This document shows, in pieces, positions 12,325-24,335 of a stretch of DNA of 64,000 nt (position 1 is the stretch's first letter; each line of letters starts with the position of its first letter). The stretch is from Mangifera indica. Lineage: Eukaryota; Streptophyta; Magnoliopsida; Sapindales; Anacardiaceae. The stretch is from assembly GCF_011075055.1 (NCBI RefSeq), contig NC_058137.1, forward strand, positions 25,467,463 to 25,531,462, read 5' to 3'. Below the pieces are notes generated by a model, which was not told the origin of the DNA, ran no database searches, and saw only the letters and a list, made by a program, of their open reading frames with translations. The translations under genes were made by a program, and so were the position numbers.

Positions 12325-12405
12325 GAAAAACTATACGTACATATTTTTGATACATAATATAAGTAGATATATGATGTGTCCTCATTTGATTGGATTCCAG
12401 GTGAC
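12325..12405. repeat. Solo half of the aactatgtgtac MITE family
   Basis: Sequence aaaactatacgtacatattt onward, then a block like gatatatgatgtgt and a gattggat end, matches the left half of the palindromic element described at 12944-13126. The matching right half is absent. It lies about 110 bp past the stop codon of the CLE gene. Confidence 0.55.
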
Positions 12406-12513
12406 CGAAACTTGCATTAGATAATATAATTATCATACAGATCCATCTCTGTACTGCAAACAAACAATGCAAAACTGCATCAAGTTCTACAAGTTTCTTT
12501 GTTGAAGACGTTA

Positions 12514-12828
12514 TTAATGGTGATGAGGATCAGGACCTCCAGGGCTCACTCGATCAGGATCACCAAAGTTGCCGAGAATCTCTTGTCTTTTTACACTGTC
12601 CTTGAACATTTTCTTGGCGTCCTCCATTAATACTCGACCCTCATCGTTTGAATATTGTTTCGACTCAAAATGCCTCTCAATGATCTCCTGTTTCCGCAAA
12701 CTCGTCCTGGAAACTTCTTCCAGGCTTTCTGAAAATGCTGTATTGGCATCAAGAGGACGAGGTTGACAGGTTAAGAAAAAACCCGAAACCAGGAAAAGAC
12801 ACAACAAAAACCTGAAGCTAAAGGCCAT
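12514..12828 (-). CDS. CLE signalling peptide precursor (CLE5/CLE6-like)
   Basis: Single-exon 104-residue precursor of a secreted CLE peptide, a plant signal perceived by leucine-rich-repeat receptor kinases. The N-terminal signal peptide (MAFSFRFLLCLFLVSGFFLT) is followed by a variable acidic/basic spacer. The last 12 residues, RVSPGGPDPHHH (93-104), form the mature CLE dodecapeptide: Arg1, Gly6, Pro7, Pro9 and His11 are all present. The RVSPGGPDPxHH type is that of the Arabidopsis CLE1-7 group, closest to CLE5 and CLE6. The motif ends exactly at the stop, so no C-terminal trimming is needed. A TATA-like element lies about 75 bp upstream and a MITE sits just beyond it. The start is the only ATG that gives a signal peptide. 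Confidence 0.93.
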   Translation of the reverse strand: MAFSFRFLLCLFLVSGFFLTCQPRPLDANTAFSESLEEVSRTSLRKQEIIERHFESKQYSNDEGRVLMEDAKKMFKDSVKRQEILGNFGDPDRVSPGGPDPHHH

Positions 12829-12900
12829 TATTGTACAGGAGCTGGAGAATAAATGTGAACTAGTAGTAGCAGTGTAGAATTTGAGAGCGAGAGGGAGTTG

Positions 12901-12910
12901 CTTTATATAG
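12901..12910 (-). promoter_or_regulatory. TATA-like box of the CLE gene
   Basis: The minus strand reads ctatataaag, about 75 bp upstream of the CLE ATG, a fitting distance for a short 5' leader. Confidence 0.6.
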
Positions 12911-12943
12911 AACTCAGAATTGGTTCTGTTAACCTTTTTTAAA

Positions 12944-13126
12944 ACAATAAAACTATGTGTACCTATTTTTGATATACAATTTGTATATATAGATGATGTG
13001 TTATCATGTGATTAGATGTTTCTTTATCATATGATGACACATATTTTAAAATCACCTAATTACATGAAGATATATTACTGTGTACATGAATTATATACCA
13101 AAAATACGTACACATAGCATTACTTT
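12944..13126. mobile_element. Palindromic MITE (aactatgtgtac family), full copy upstream of CLE
   Basis: Left arm aataaaactatgtgtac (about 12946-12962) and right arm gtacacatagcattactt (about 13107-13124) mirror each other; the whole 180 bp is nearly self-complementary (gatgtgttatcatgtgatta against catatgatgacacat). No coding capacity. Its inner edge is only about 35 bp upstream of the CLE TATA-like box. Confidence 0.75.
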
Positions 13127-13708
13127 TTTTAAAACTCTAGTGCTCAAAGAATTTTAATAGTTTAATAAATATTTAAAATTTTAAAATCTTATAAATAAGA
13201 GTTTAGAAATACATCAAACGCTAAGGAAAAATAAGTCTTTTTAGTCTTTGAATTATAATGGAAGTTGAGAGACTGAGAGTCATGGTCACTGTTGAAAGAA
13301 GAAGGCGTCTGAATTTGAAGTTTATGAATACATTGCCAGTTGCCACATGTTTACTTCTTGGCCGTCTCTCTCATTTTAAATCACTTTTTGGTTTGTCCGT
13401 GTTCACGTAAATATGAAGTAAAGTATATTCTTAATTCAACTCTTAATTAGCTTCTTCATGCGTTGTCATTCCCCAACTATTTGGAAAGTTTTCAATTTAC
13501 ACTTCATCATGAATTCTCCTTCGTATTAAGGTTTAGGATCGAAGATTTAGGATTTAAGAATTAGGGTTCCAAAATTAATTTGTAATTTAAGCAACACTAA
13601 GCCATCCTTTAACAGTTTTTGTTTTATGTCAACCAGCATTGAGAAATTATCACACACATGCTTAGGGCAGTGAGAAGGTTTAGTATTCTAAAACTATGCA
13701 TAAGTTAC
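13127..13708. other. Intergenic DNA, nothing recognised
   Basis: No gene, RNA or clear repeat supported. Confidence 0.5.
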
Positions 13709-13710
13709 CT

Positions 13711-13983
13711 AAGGTTAGATTCGAATCGAGCTAAATTAGAGTTCAAACAGTTCGATACTAAAATGAAGTAGTTTTGATATGTATTGATCCATAAAAGAGT
13801 CGTTTTAGTTAATTTGTATCGAATTTTTTAAATTTGTAAGTTTTACGAACTGAATACCTCTAAAACTTGAGTCGAACTCAAGTTTGAAAATATTAAACTC
13901 TTAGACCCAAGCTTGCTTGAGCCTAACTCATTTTAGATTTGTTTAAGCTCAAATTTAAACAAATTTAACTTGAATCTAATCCT
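13711..13983. mobile_element. Small inverted-repeat element (ggttagattcgaatcgag family), copy 1
   Basis: The left end aggttagattcgaatcgag and the right end cttgaatctaatcct are inverse relatives. The interior has repeated gag/ctc-type words (gagtcgaactcaagt). Two more members lie at 28987-29310 and 52815-53176. Confidence 0.6.
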
Positions 13984-14587
13984 GAGTTTACCAACACTAT
14001 GAACAAACCCACATACTGACTAGTGATGACTCCACTAAAAAAATTCCATTAATTTGTTTTTGTTCTATATATGTTGTTGTTTCTGGGTTACAATATTATC
14101 CATTTTGTTTTTACTAAAATTACTAGGTCTGTATCTGGTATTAGCGTTGGAAAACTTATTCTATTGTTACGTTAAAAAAAAAAAGAAAATTACATTTTCA
14201 TGCAAAGACCTTTCACGGGGTTAATCTTTTTAACTTCCTTTCACAGTAATTAATCTTTGATTAATTATTTAATTGAGTGAATCAGCAGCTTTTTCATTTT
14301 GGTTCATTTGTAGAGGATTAAGTCTCCATTAGTTAAGTAATTAATGTAGGCAAAATATGAATTGACGAAAGAATTTTCACAATCAAAATTTCACACGATC
14401 AATTCAATCAATATTCATATACTAGGTTATAAAACACTGTAAAAAATTGTAAGATTTTAGACAAATCCGATTGAATTATCTCCAAAAGTAAAATGATTTG
14501 AAGCAAAAAACTGAGATTGAATATTAACATGTAGCAGAGGTTTTCCTTCCTAGTAATAGTCCAAGAATGCGGTAGTTTGGAATAGGG
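13984..14587. other. Intergenic DNA, nothing recognised
   Basis: AT-rich sequence without supported features. Confidence 0.5.
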
Positions 14588-14589
14588 TA

Positions 14590-14767
14590 AATAATAAAAC
14601 TATGTGTATTTATTTTAAGTATATAATTTAAATAAACAGATTATATGTTATTATGTGATTGAGTAATTTTGAATGAAAGATAAAATAATATCTAATCATA
14701 TGATAACACATCATCTGTATATCTAAATTATATATAAACAATATATACACATAATATTGCTCATTGG
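14590..14767. mobile_element. Palindromic MITE (aactatgtgtac family), full copy
   Basis: The left arm ataataaaactatgtgtatt and the right arm ending atatacacataatattgctc are inverse, with the shared inner blocks ttatgtgattgagtaatttt and atctaatcatatgataacac. This is one of the best preserved copies in the window. Confidence 0.75.
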
Positions 14768-15002
14768 GTAAAATATTGTGTACATCTTTGGAGAGTAAGT
14801 CTATTGGGTCCTTCCATTTAAAATTCAATAGACCACATCAACTCACACTTATCATCCAAATTAAAAAAAACCCTAATATGAAGTATAATTGGTTTTATAA
14901 TATGATCACACAATATCCACTAAATTGATTCTGGACTATACATTTATCCGATTTTAGTTTAATCAAATTAAAATCATAATCATGTATATCTGCATAAGAA
15001 AT

Positions 15003-15145
15003 TTTAACAATTATGTGTACATAATTTTAAGTATATAATTATACATATAAATAATATGTTACATATAATTAAATAATTTAAAATTTAAAATATAATAACA
15101 CCTAACCATATAATTATTAATTCACAACTCAAAATTATTTAAACT
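15003..15145. repeat. Degenerate MITE of the aactatgtgtac family
   Basis: The left part (aattatgtgtacataatttt, then aagtatataatta and aatatgttacatataattaa) follows the family; the right arm has decayed. Confidence 0.5.
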
Positions 15146-17661
15146 TGATCCAATAAGAACACCTAAATGTGGAGGAGCAAACCCACCCAGTTAGTGTAGT
15201 ATTTTATATATGCACCCATAATAATAATAATAATTATAATATTCAATTATATAAATTATTAAAGCTTTGTATCTCTTTTTGTCATCGAGTTTCAATATTT
15301 TTTTTTTATATTTTCCATTTATCTAATAATATAAGCACTTTATTTTGAAAATATAGCTCAACACAAAGTTTTAAGTCAAAACTTAGAGCTAAAATTTAAT
15401 ATTGTAATAAAAGGGTAAATATAATAAATGTTTTTATCTCGGTTATTTCATGAATCACTGTATCTTTTTTTTTTTTATTGTTTTGGTTAAGAAGTTAATT
15501 ATAACGGTTAACAAGCCGATAAGATTGGTTAATTAGTAAGATGATAATCCATAATCACTCTCATTAGTCCTTAATTAGTGGATAAGCATAAAAACAAAAG
15601 ATAGATTTGTAATGTTCTATGACTTTGTAAAGAAGGAAAAACGACCTCCGGATTTATCCTTTCATTGGTTTCTCTGACGTGGTAGATGAGCTCGAAGGAT
15701 AATTAATCGGATCCCATAAAATCAAGTGCAATTATTTGGAAATGACTTGTAATTAAGATCTGATTAGTCAAGGGTTTAGCTAGTGCCACCGCTAGTCAGT
15801 CACCATTTTTGTCTTCTTCAATAATCCGAATAAGCCTGTGGGGTGGAATTAAATTTTTTAATAAAACTATATTATTATATTTCAAGTATTTTAATAATAT
15901 GTCGTTATATAATTAGATTATTTTAAATTTATATTTTTATTCAATTTTAAAACTCTTTTTTATATAATAAAATTATATATATATATATTTTAAATACATA
16001 AATATATATATTTAATATATTACACAACTTATTCACTTTCACTATAATTATACTATTATTTTATCATCCTCAACATCTTTGTCGTCAACTACCATTGTTA
16101 AACATTGATTGATAACATTATTATATTAGTATCCTCGTATGGTCAAGCCACCACCACCCCACCTTATCACTACCATCCTGCTGTGCCACCATTTTCATTT
16201 GCTTCACAATCTTTCACTATATAACCAATAACTTATATGGAATCGAATTAAAACATTGCTAACAACATAAATAAAATGCAATAAAAAATAGAAATTGGGG
16301 TCGATGATTGTTAGCAACAAGACGAATCGTGGGATTAACAACTAATCGGATTCTTTCATTGCTATCTTATCTCTTGTATAAGCACTAATCCATCAACTTT
16401 CAAATTCTACATAAATTTATCAACCCAAATTCTCCCTTTTGGTTTGGAGATGGATTTATCTGAAAAAGAAGTTAATACAATGTATTAGAATGTTGACCAA
16501 AAACAGAATAAGGTCGAGATTTTGATCGGAAAAGGATAGTTTTGGTCCGATAACTTCTCCGGACAAGATACAGCTGTTCGATATCCTATCAACAACATAT
16601 TCAACCACCAAAAACAAAACAAAAAAAGGTTCAAAACAATATAAATATTGCGTTTAATTTGTGATTTCATATACAAGACTTGATGGAAGTGACATGACAT
16701 GCGAAACTTCCAGGAATTTTCCACCAGTTACTTGAATGGAGGTGGACTACAAAAAGATAACGAAAAAGAGAGGAGAAAGAATAAAAAAATAAAAAAGAGA
16801 AAAAGTGAAAGAAAAATAAAAACAAAATAGTAGGAGTTTTTTAAATGAAGTAACTTTTATATATTTAATAAGATGATAAATGTTAGGATAGGTTAGAAGT
16901 TTATAAATTGGTCAATGGGCTATTTACACCCAAGTTATTGTTTAATATGAAAAATAACAATAGTTTAAAAATTTATTTAAAATTTTATATTATAAATAAA
17001 AGTAAAATTATTATTTTAATATTAAATTTTAAAATTCTAAAAATTTATATCATTTTTTTAATTTAAAAAATTAATATTTTTTTATAAAATTAAATTTTAA
17101 AAAATTATCATTTCTCTCACAAATTTTAAAAATTATTTTTAATCAACTAATTTAACAAATAAATGATAACTGAATAATAAAAAGTTGGTGTCTGAACGAT
17201 GAAGTGTTGTAAGAAAACTTTAATTAATTAAAAGAGGAATGGAGTGGCAGAATGCACAAACAATTAATCGACCAAACTATGAGGTTACGCGTCGCCACAT
17301 GCTGACATGGCAGGTTGACCAGACCGATTAATATAATTGGTTTGACTTAATTAGATTAATAATTAATCTGTAATTAAATGTTAATGCGTTGAGGATTAAC
17401 TATTAAGCACTTTCACATACACTCTTATCGCGGTTATGTCATTTTTGTCTATAAATTAATCTAATTAAAGTCAACACCAAAGTGTAGGAACAATTAAGGA
17501 TTAAACAAATTACACTTTTCCATTAGAATTATTAATTAAACCTTTTCTTCTTGTCTATATTTCCCTTTGTCATTATTCTATTATTTATGTTTATCCATCC
17601 CTTTTAAAACATAATTACTTCTAGATACTAACTTATTGTAATTAAATTTGGTTTTTTACTT
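15146..17661. other. AT-rich intergenic DNA with repeat fragments
   Basis: No supported gene. A probable decayed MITE fragment lies at about 15850-16035 (aataaaactatattattata, then a long (AT)n stretch). A very AT-rich block at about 16930-17150 has many aaatttta words. The minus-strand frame at 16485-16724 shows no known domain. Confidence 0.45.
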
Positions 17662-17840
17662 ACAATAAAACTTTGCGTAAGCATTTTGTTTATATATAAT
17701 TTAAGTATACAGATAATATATTATTATATAAATAGATAATTTTAAATTAAAAATAAAATAATATTCAATCATATAATAACATATCATTTATGCACTCAAA
17801 TTATGTACTAAAAGTATGTATATAAAGTATTACTTTTTTA
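17662..17840. mobile_element. Palindromic MITE (aactatgtgtac family), diverged full copy
   Basis: Both arms are present: acaataaaactttgcgtaag on the left, and gtatgtatataaagtattac on the right. The centre taaattaaaaataaaataat matches other copies. Confidence 0.65.
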
Positions 17841-18259
17841 GTAATATTTAAGTGATAAAAGAAAAAGTTTAATATATCACAATCAAACATTTTTAACTTA
17901 TCTCGTTCAATAGTGTGAGATTGGTCATTGCATCTGAAATTTGTCTTATTCCCTTTCAAAGGGACATTTAGACTCGAATGAAGTTAAATTAGGAAATATC
18001 AAACATATATTCAAGCTAGTGAAAAAAAAAAATGTAGAACTAATAATTTGTTCGACAGCTCCATCCCTGCAAATCATTATAACCTTAACATCAGTATAGA
18101 TAACCTAAAAAAGGAATGAATTCTTGAAGATTTTCGAGGGAAAAATATAAACATGTTCATATGTTGGTTACTTTTCTCTTACTAATCAAATAAGAACATG
18201 ATCTTCCATTAAAACAGATGTAAACTGAAATGATTGATGAGAGTCTATAATCAATCATA

Positions 18260-20395
18260 TGTTAATGAAACTCTGGCTGGCACTGCAGTATTTCAACATT
18301 ATAAAGGCTAGTCAGGCAGGGGAGGTAATCTGTGCACAGTATGGGTGGCAACATTTCCATTTGAGTCACTTCCTGAGCCGATGAATGCATCAAACCCAAT
18401 ATGTACATCAGCAGTTCTGGTTCATTTAGCCTAGACTGAAATGGCAGGATGAGGAGACCTGCTCGATGGCTATCCTTGCCTCCAGTATGATGAAGTTGAA
18501 TTGTATGCAAACACAGTACAGAGAAATATGCATTCATAAAGCATCTTTCTTGAATCTTGTTCTTCCTTTCTGTTGCTTTTTCCTTCAGCATTTTTTCAAG
18601 TAAAATTTTAAAACAACTGCCTTTCACCAATAAGACTAGTTTTTAGTACATAAAAATGAAAATTACTTTTTAAAAGAAAAACCAATGGACAGAAGAAATT
18701 CAAAAGCGATATAGATATCTCTTTATCCTCTCATTTTTACCTTCCTCATTAATTGACTTAAAATTTTCTTCAGTCTGGAGATAAAGTTTTTTTGGTTAGT
18801 ATACATGTGTCCATTAACCAACTTATGCGTCAAACCAAACATATCAGAAATTATATGTTTTCTTCCAGAAACTTTGGACTCTTTATGCATATCAATCAAT
18901 CATAAAGAATCCATCTTACCTCCAGGGCATCAATCTTCTCTGTAAGATTAATCTTGTTTTCTGATCCATGATTTTTTAATCCATCAGCATGATCATCCAC
19001 TAGTAGCTGCATGGCCTTAGTTGTCTGCGCCAATGAGCATGTCTACAGAATTATAAAAAGAAGGTAAATAAACACATTGGTGACAAGAAGCTTCTGCTAT
19101 GGTTATGGAAAGAATTTCCCGTATACCTTTTTTCCATAAATGATTATGTCACGATTTTTAGCGGCAGCTTGAACACGGGAATTTTTCTTGAGCTTAGACT
19201 GCAAAGCAAGTAGCCCATCTGCTTCACTGATATTATCAATCAGTTCAACTGCAGCATCCATTTTCAAACGTTCAATTCATTGAATTACACTTGCTTCCAG
19301 AATCTACAATAACTACTCATCCTGTTTGTTAGATACAACCAAAGAATTTCATTATGCATTGATACTAGAAGAGCTGCCATGAAGTTGACGGAGCTGTAGA
19401 TGAGAAGTAAAATATTAGATAAAAAAATAAAAAATGGTGGCAAGATGGGTTTTTGATCATGCAAATAGACTAAACTTACCCCGTAGACATAGGCGAGGTG
19501 GAAATCCATCTCACCAAGAATCGTCTCCAATGTTTTGATGAAACTGGCATTATGGCCTGTTATTTCTTCTGTCATCTCTAGATCATCTTCATCTATTATC
19601 TAGTCTTTCCGGAAGATTAGGTGACACTGAATATTTCTTTACCCATAGTGTCTTTTGATCCATCAGGGGCATCCTGCGAATTTCAACATCTGGCGTGCTA
19701 CCTTTGTGTGCTAGCAGAAGAGTAATAACAAGCCAAACAAAAACGATGGGATTATCAACAGTTTGTCAACCAATCAAATGGTAATAAATATGATATGGCA
19801 ATCATTTTCTTGTTCTTAAATAAGAGAATATGCACACCTGAGATAATGGCATCCACTGTCGCTTCAAGGCTACGATGAACTTGCTAGTCAGTCCTAGAAA
19901 TTATCTCCACAGCACAACAGAATGTTGATGGTCCTCTCCTCTCTAGCACTGTTTTCTGGAGACCTCTACGGTTTGCTTCTTTATCGCCTGGAGTTACACT
20001 CCGAAATTAATGTAATTGACCAAAATAGATATCATTTTCTGAAACCTAATAGAAAATTGACAAAGAAGTTATGAAAATTATAATAGAATATATATATAGA
20101 CACATGGAAGCTCAAATGGTTCTCATGAGAGCTGAAAGAAAGAAAGAAATAGATAGAGTTGCTCAAGCATGCATTACACGCAAATACAAATAGAAGTGAT
20201 TAACCTGATTAGCAACAAAGAAGCTCCACCTTGAACAAGGTCTTGCAACAAATTAGAACTCCTTGATATTCCACGACCAACTCGGGAGGTTAAACCAATA
20301 ATTGCACCCTTTCGATTCCTAATGGCACTAATGCGATGTAATGTTCAACTGATGCCTGCTAGATTGTCAATGGCAAAATCACCTACCTGCAATAT
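18260..20395 (-). pseudogene. Decayed Ycf45/SPD1-like P-loop ATPase copy
   Basis: Remains of a gene for the plant Ycf45-like AAA-type ATPase (the SEEDLING PLASTID DEVELOPMENT 1 family). Minus-strand blocks in order: RKGAIIGLTSRVGRGISRSS with LLQDLVQGGASLLLI (about 20345-20210); GDKEANRRGLQKTVLERRGP then VHRSLEATVDAIISG (about 20000-19845); TPDVEIRRMP (about 19690); SEADGLLALQSKLKKNSRVQ (about 19260-19130); and TKAMQLLVDDHADGLKN (about 19030-18980). Several blocks end at plausible splice sites, so this was an intron-containing genomic copy. The Walker A and Walker B part expected between the first two blocks is missing, and a TAG sits in frame at 19884-19886. A possible N-terminal piece, GLSPEEMRRRVSQHPD, is at about 21215-21275, at low confidence. 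No ATPase can be made. Confidence 0.65.
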
Positions 20396-23300
20396 ACAGT
20401 TCTGGTAAGTTAGAAGCATGCATTTCTCTATCATGATGCATAGACAGTTTAGATAATATATTAATTAGAAAAATGAAAAAGTTGCAACCCAAGGGAAACC
20501 CTACCGAATATAATGGACACTAATGAAGGGATCAAAGAGCATTTTACCCCTAACAATTTAGATCCATTCTGGACACATCTGGAAAATGACTTTTAGACCT
20601 CCTCTTTCCTCTCTTTATCAGCCCCGCAATGCACCTTCAAACTCCTGAAACTTATTGGGTGAAGATTATTTTACCAGAATTTTCGGCCGGCATGGTTAGA
20701 GTAACCACCAACAAAAAATGAATTATACTACACTTAAACAAAAAGAACCTAATTTGCACCCCAAAAAAGCTTCCATGTCACTTCGAATGCAAAGTTGGAA
20801 TAATTACTTTGTAACTCTATCATTTCTCACCATAATTTTCCACAATAAAGCTAGCAACCATTACTCTGGCATGCTTATGTTACCTTGTTTCACAAGAATC
20901 TCTCATTGGCATCTTTAGTTTTGCAATGCTAAGTACTGGCTGATGGCTGATAGATGCTTAATACAGAACAATAAGCCATATTTATCATGCAATAACCAAA
21001 AGAAATGGATCTCAAGAATTAATAAAACTGGTAAAACATTGAAATTTTTAAGGTGAAGGTCTAGGTTTGAGTTTCCACCTATCTACTGCAGTGGTTAAAA
21101 ACCAAAAGAAATAAATCCCATTACAGAAAACTCAATGTTCCAATCAAGTGATAGACTTTAAACTTTAATCAAACACTTGGATGCAAAATTCAAGAACAAG
21201 AAACAAAATTTGTCCGGGTGCTGACTAACTCTTCTTCGCATTTCCTCTGGTGACAGCCCAGGAGGCGGCCCATTCGAACACCAAAATTTTGCTCAATACC
21301 CATAATCTTTTTGGAAGAAAAAACCTGGGCTTCCACAGAAATGAAGAAAAGTAAAATGGGTTTTGGATTCTGATAGAAAGAGCCAAGGTTGGTGCTTGTA
21401 TTGGCTAGTTAGAGAAGTGTATAGTGAAACAGAGAAAAACAGAGCATCTCTGCTTCTGTTTTGTGTTGGCGGGAAATTTTGTTGAGTTTTATTGGAATTT
21501 TCTGACTTTTGGTTATGGTTTTATGCATTTGAAGCTATTAATATGATTTAAGATTTGATTTTTTTCATTTTCTAAAATTATTTTTGAGAGAATTATAGTG
21601 GAGAGATTATCAGCATCATATTTTGCTTAGATTGTAGCAGATTACTTATAGAGTTTCATTGATTTGATGTGGATAAAAGACCAATTCCATTCGTATGCTT
21701 AATATGGAAATTGAAATTAAAAATTGTCAGTTTTTGGCTGGTTTGTTTGCCTTGTAAATTAGGTTGATTTAGAGAAACTTGGTGATGAAACCGTCCATCT
21801 TGGATACTTTATGGCCAAGATTTAAATAGAGAAACTTGTCTTATGATACATATTATATAAGATAGAATACTGATAATCATGTTTCGAATAATTGTTTAGA
21901 TAAGATTCATAGGCTTTCAAGTCCATATCATTGGTTGCCATTCCGAGAACAATTGTCAATAAATATGAGCTTTAACTGCCCTCCATATAGAGCGGGTGCT
22001 AATTAGGCCCCATGAAGTCCACAATTTGAAGCTAGTCATTACCTCCTCTAAATCAAGTAGAAGTTTTGTACTTTTTCTATAACGGAGGTCAAATTTGATC
22101 ACAGCAAACAAGTAAAATTCGATTTAAATGATTGGATCCATAATCACTTAAGAGACATATATTGTTAGTGGAACTTAAATCCATGCTGTCATGCTGGACA
22201 TTCCTCCTCATTGACACTAAAACCACCGGGACACTTTGTTCTAATATATTCAATACAGTTTATGACCTACTGATCTGAATTTAATTCCCTATCTGGGGTA
22301 TCAAATAATGTGCATTGCAGCCTGCCCTCTTTCAGCCGGGCTGCTGAAGTTTCTGCATTCACTGACCTATTGGCTGAAGAAATAACTTGTTTTCATGCCA
22401 AGTTATTTTATCAGAACCCATTTCACAAAACTGAAAATATTTTCGCTTGTCAAAAACAAACTAAAGTATTAGCATTGAATGAGAGTCTAAATTAAATTAG
22501 AAGGATCTCATAAAGATTGATTTTCGCCACTTCAAATAAAGCTTTCTTCCAAAGTTGGTACAGTTGACTATAATATCTCATGTAATATGATGAAGATGAA
22601 CCCAGCCAACCCAGTCTTTCCAGAAAAGCTCTCATACCTTACAAGGAACAGATTCCCAAGTCATTTTCAGGCTTGAATTTTCGTTTGCTATCTGTAATTC
22701 TATATAATACGCAACCAAATACACAAAACAACAATTCAAACTTCAAACCTGATCAAAGATATTAAATTTTCTAACAGGTTTAACGTGAAATTAACGTTAT
22801 ATATCTTGACATTTCACGTTAGAAAAGTCCTGCTCAGGAGATATTTCTTACTAGTCAAAATCTTTAGAGTAATGCGGGCCGACTGTGACATTATGGAATG
22901 CAATTTACAGATGTCAACGGTCGGTGACACGGACAATCACCCACAGAAGAAACAGACAAAGATGCCATTAACAATTTGTTGCGTGACTTCTGTTCTCTAT
23001 TATTTTTCAAATCATTCAAACTCCACCTTCAAGCATTTGCCTATCAATCACCTCTCAATCATTGTAGGAGCATTTACTCAGAAAATAAGAAATAAATACT
23101 ATCATTTCAAACAAACAGTAACTTTTGGAAGCAATTACTTCACCATTAATTACTGATGAATAGGGAATATATTCAAAACTCAACCAGCATACTTTACGTT
23201 TTGCCTTAACCAGCATATGGAAAACTTTTGCCTTGCAGCCATGGTAAAATTCGGTAACATAGACGAGAAATTTATTTACTTATCTCCCATTTCATATTTT

Positions 23301-23858
23301 ACATGTTATATATATGAATCCATATTTTTAACAGTTAACAGTCCCTCTACATTATTTTTATGGTGTACGTATTCAGCAGGACATGTACTATATCAAGAAC
23401 CAATTATACTGTAAAATGTGAATGATATTAAATTCTTCTGAGCAGAGAAAACTATGTTTCCATGTGCGGTTGTGGATTCCAGGTTGTGAGAGTGGGGTAT
23501 ACACCGATATCAAAGTTATAACAGAAGAGAAAAGGAAATATTATTATTGTTAGGTTAAAACTGATGAGCTGAGGAGGTGAGAAAGCTTTTTTTTTTTTTT
23601 TTTTCTCCTTATTCGTGTCCCACATTCAAGGGACCAATCTCTTTGGTTTGAGGATCACTAGCTCAATCGCCTTCTCTTTTCTAGCAAGCCCTACCCACTT
23701 TCTATCATTTTCTTTTCTAACCAGTCACAGTAACTTTGGCAAAAGGGTTTTTTCCTTTTCTAATATAAGTTTAAACAGAACCTTTTCGAATAAGAATAAA
23801 GTAGGTTTTAAAGACCTTAGAAAAATCAACAAATCTGTGTGCATAAATAAAGAACATA
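20396..23858. other. Intergenic DNA flanking the ATPase relic
   Basis: No complete gene. The low-confidence N-terminal fragment mentioned under the ATPase relic lies near 21215-21275. A poly-T run of about 18 is at 23588-23605. Frames at 22785-23156 and 23615-23875 show no recognisable domain and are not supported. Confidence 0.45.
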
Positions 23859-23859
23859 A

Positions 23860-24335
23860 ATTTATATACAAATAATGATATATTATTATAAAACTGTATA
23901 ATTTTGAATTAAAAATAAAATAATATTTAATTATATAATAATAATTAATACTATGTTACAAACAACATATACAACTTTATACATAAGGAATGACATGCAT
24001 CATATGATCAGATAGTTTAAAATTACAAACAAAACAATACATACTCATATCATAACATATTATTGTTTATACATAAAATTATACATAAAATTTTATTGTA
24101 TAAGAATATGTTATTGTTTATGCACATAATGTTAGTAATACATCATGTACAAACTTATCATTACAAACTAAAATGATAGCATTTGATTATGTAATTTTGA
24201 AATAAGAGAAAAAAATAAATAATTACATTATCCAATTATAAGTTACTATTATAGTTTGTAAGGATACATTTATACATTTTATTTATACATATAATTTTAT
24301 TATATTATTTATCAGTATTAATTAATATTATGTAA
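23860..24335. repeat. Cluster of diverged MITE fragments
   Basis: Successive half-palindromes related to the aactatgtgtac family (ttgaattaaaaataaaataa, catatgatcagatagtttaa, ttatgcacataatgttagta). It looks like nested or repeated insertion followed by decay; individual borders cannot be fixed. Confidence 0.45.

Noticed and set aside
22785..23156. 123-codon frame
   Set aside because: No ATG-supported signal or domain; composition like surrounding AT-rich DNA.
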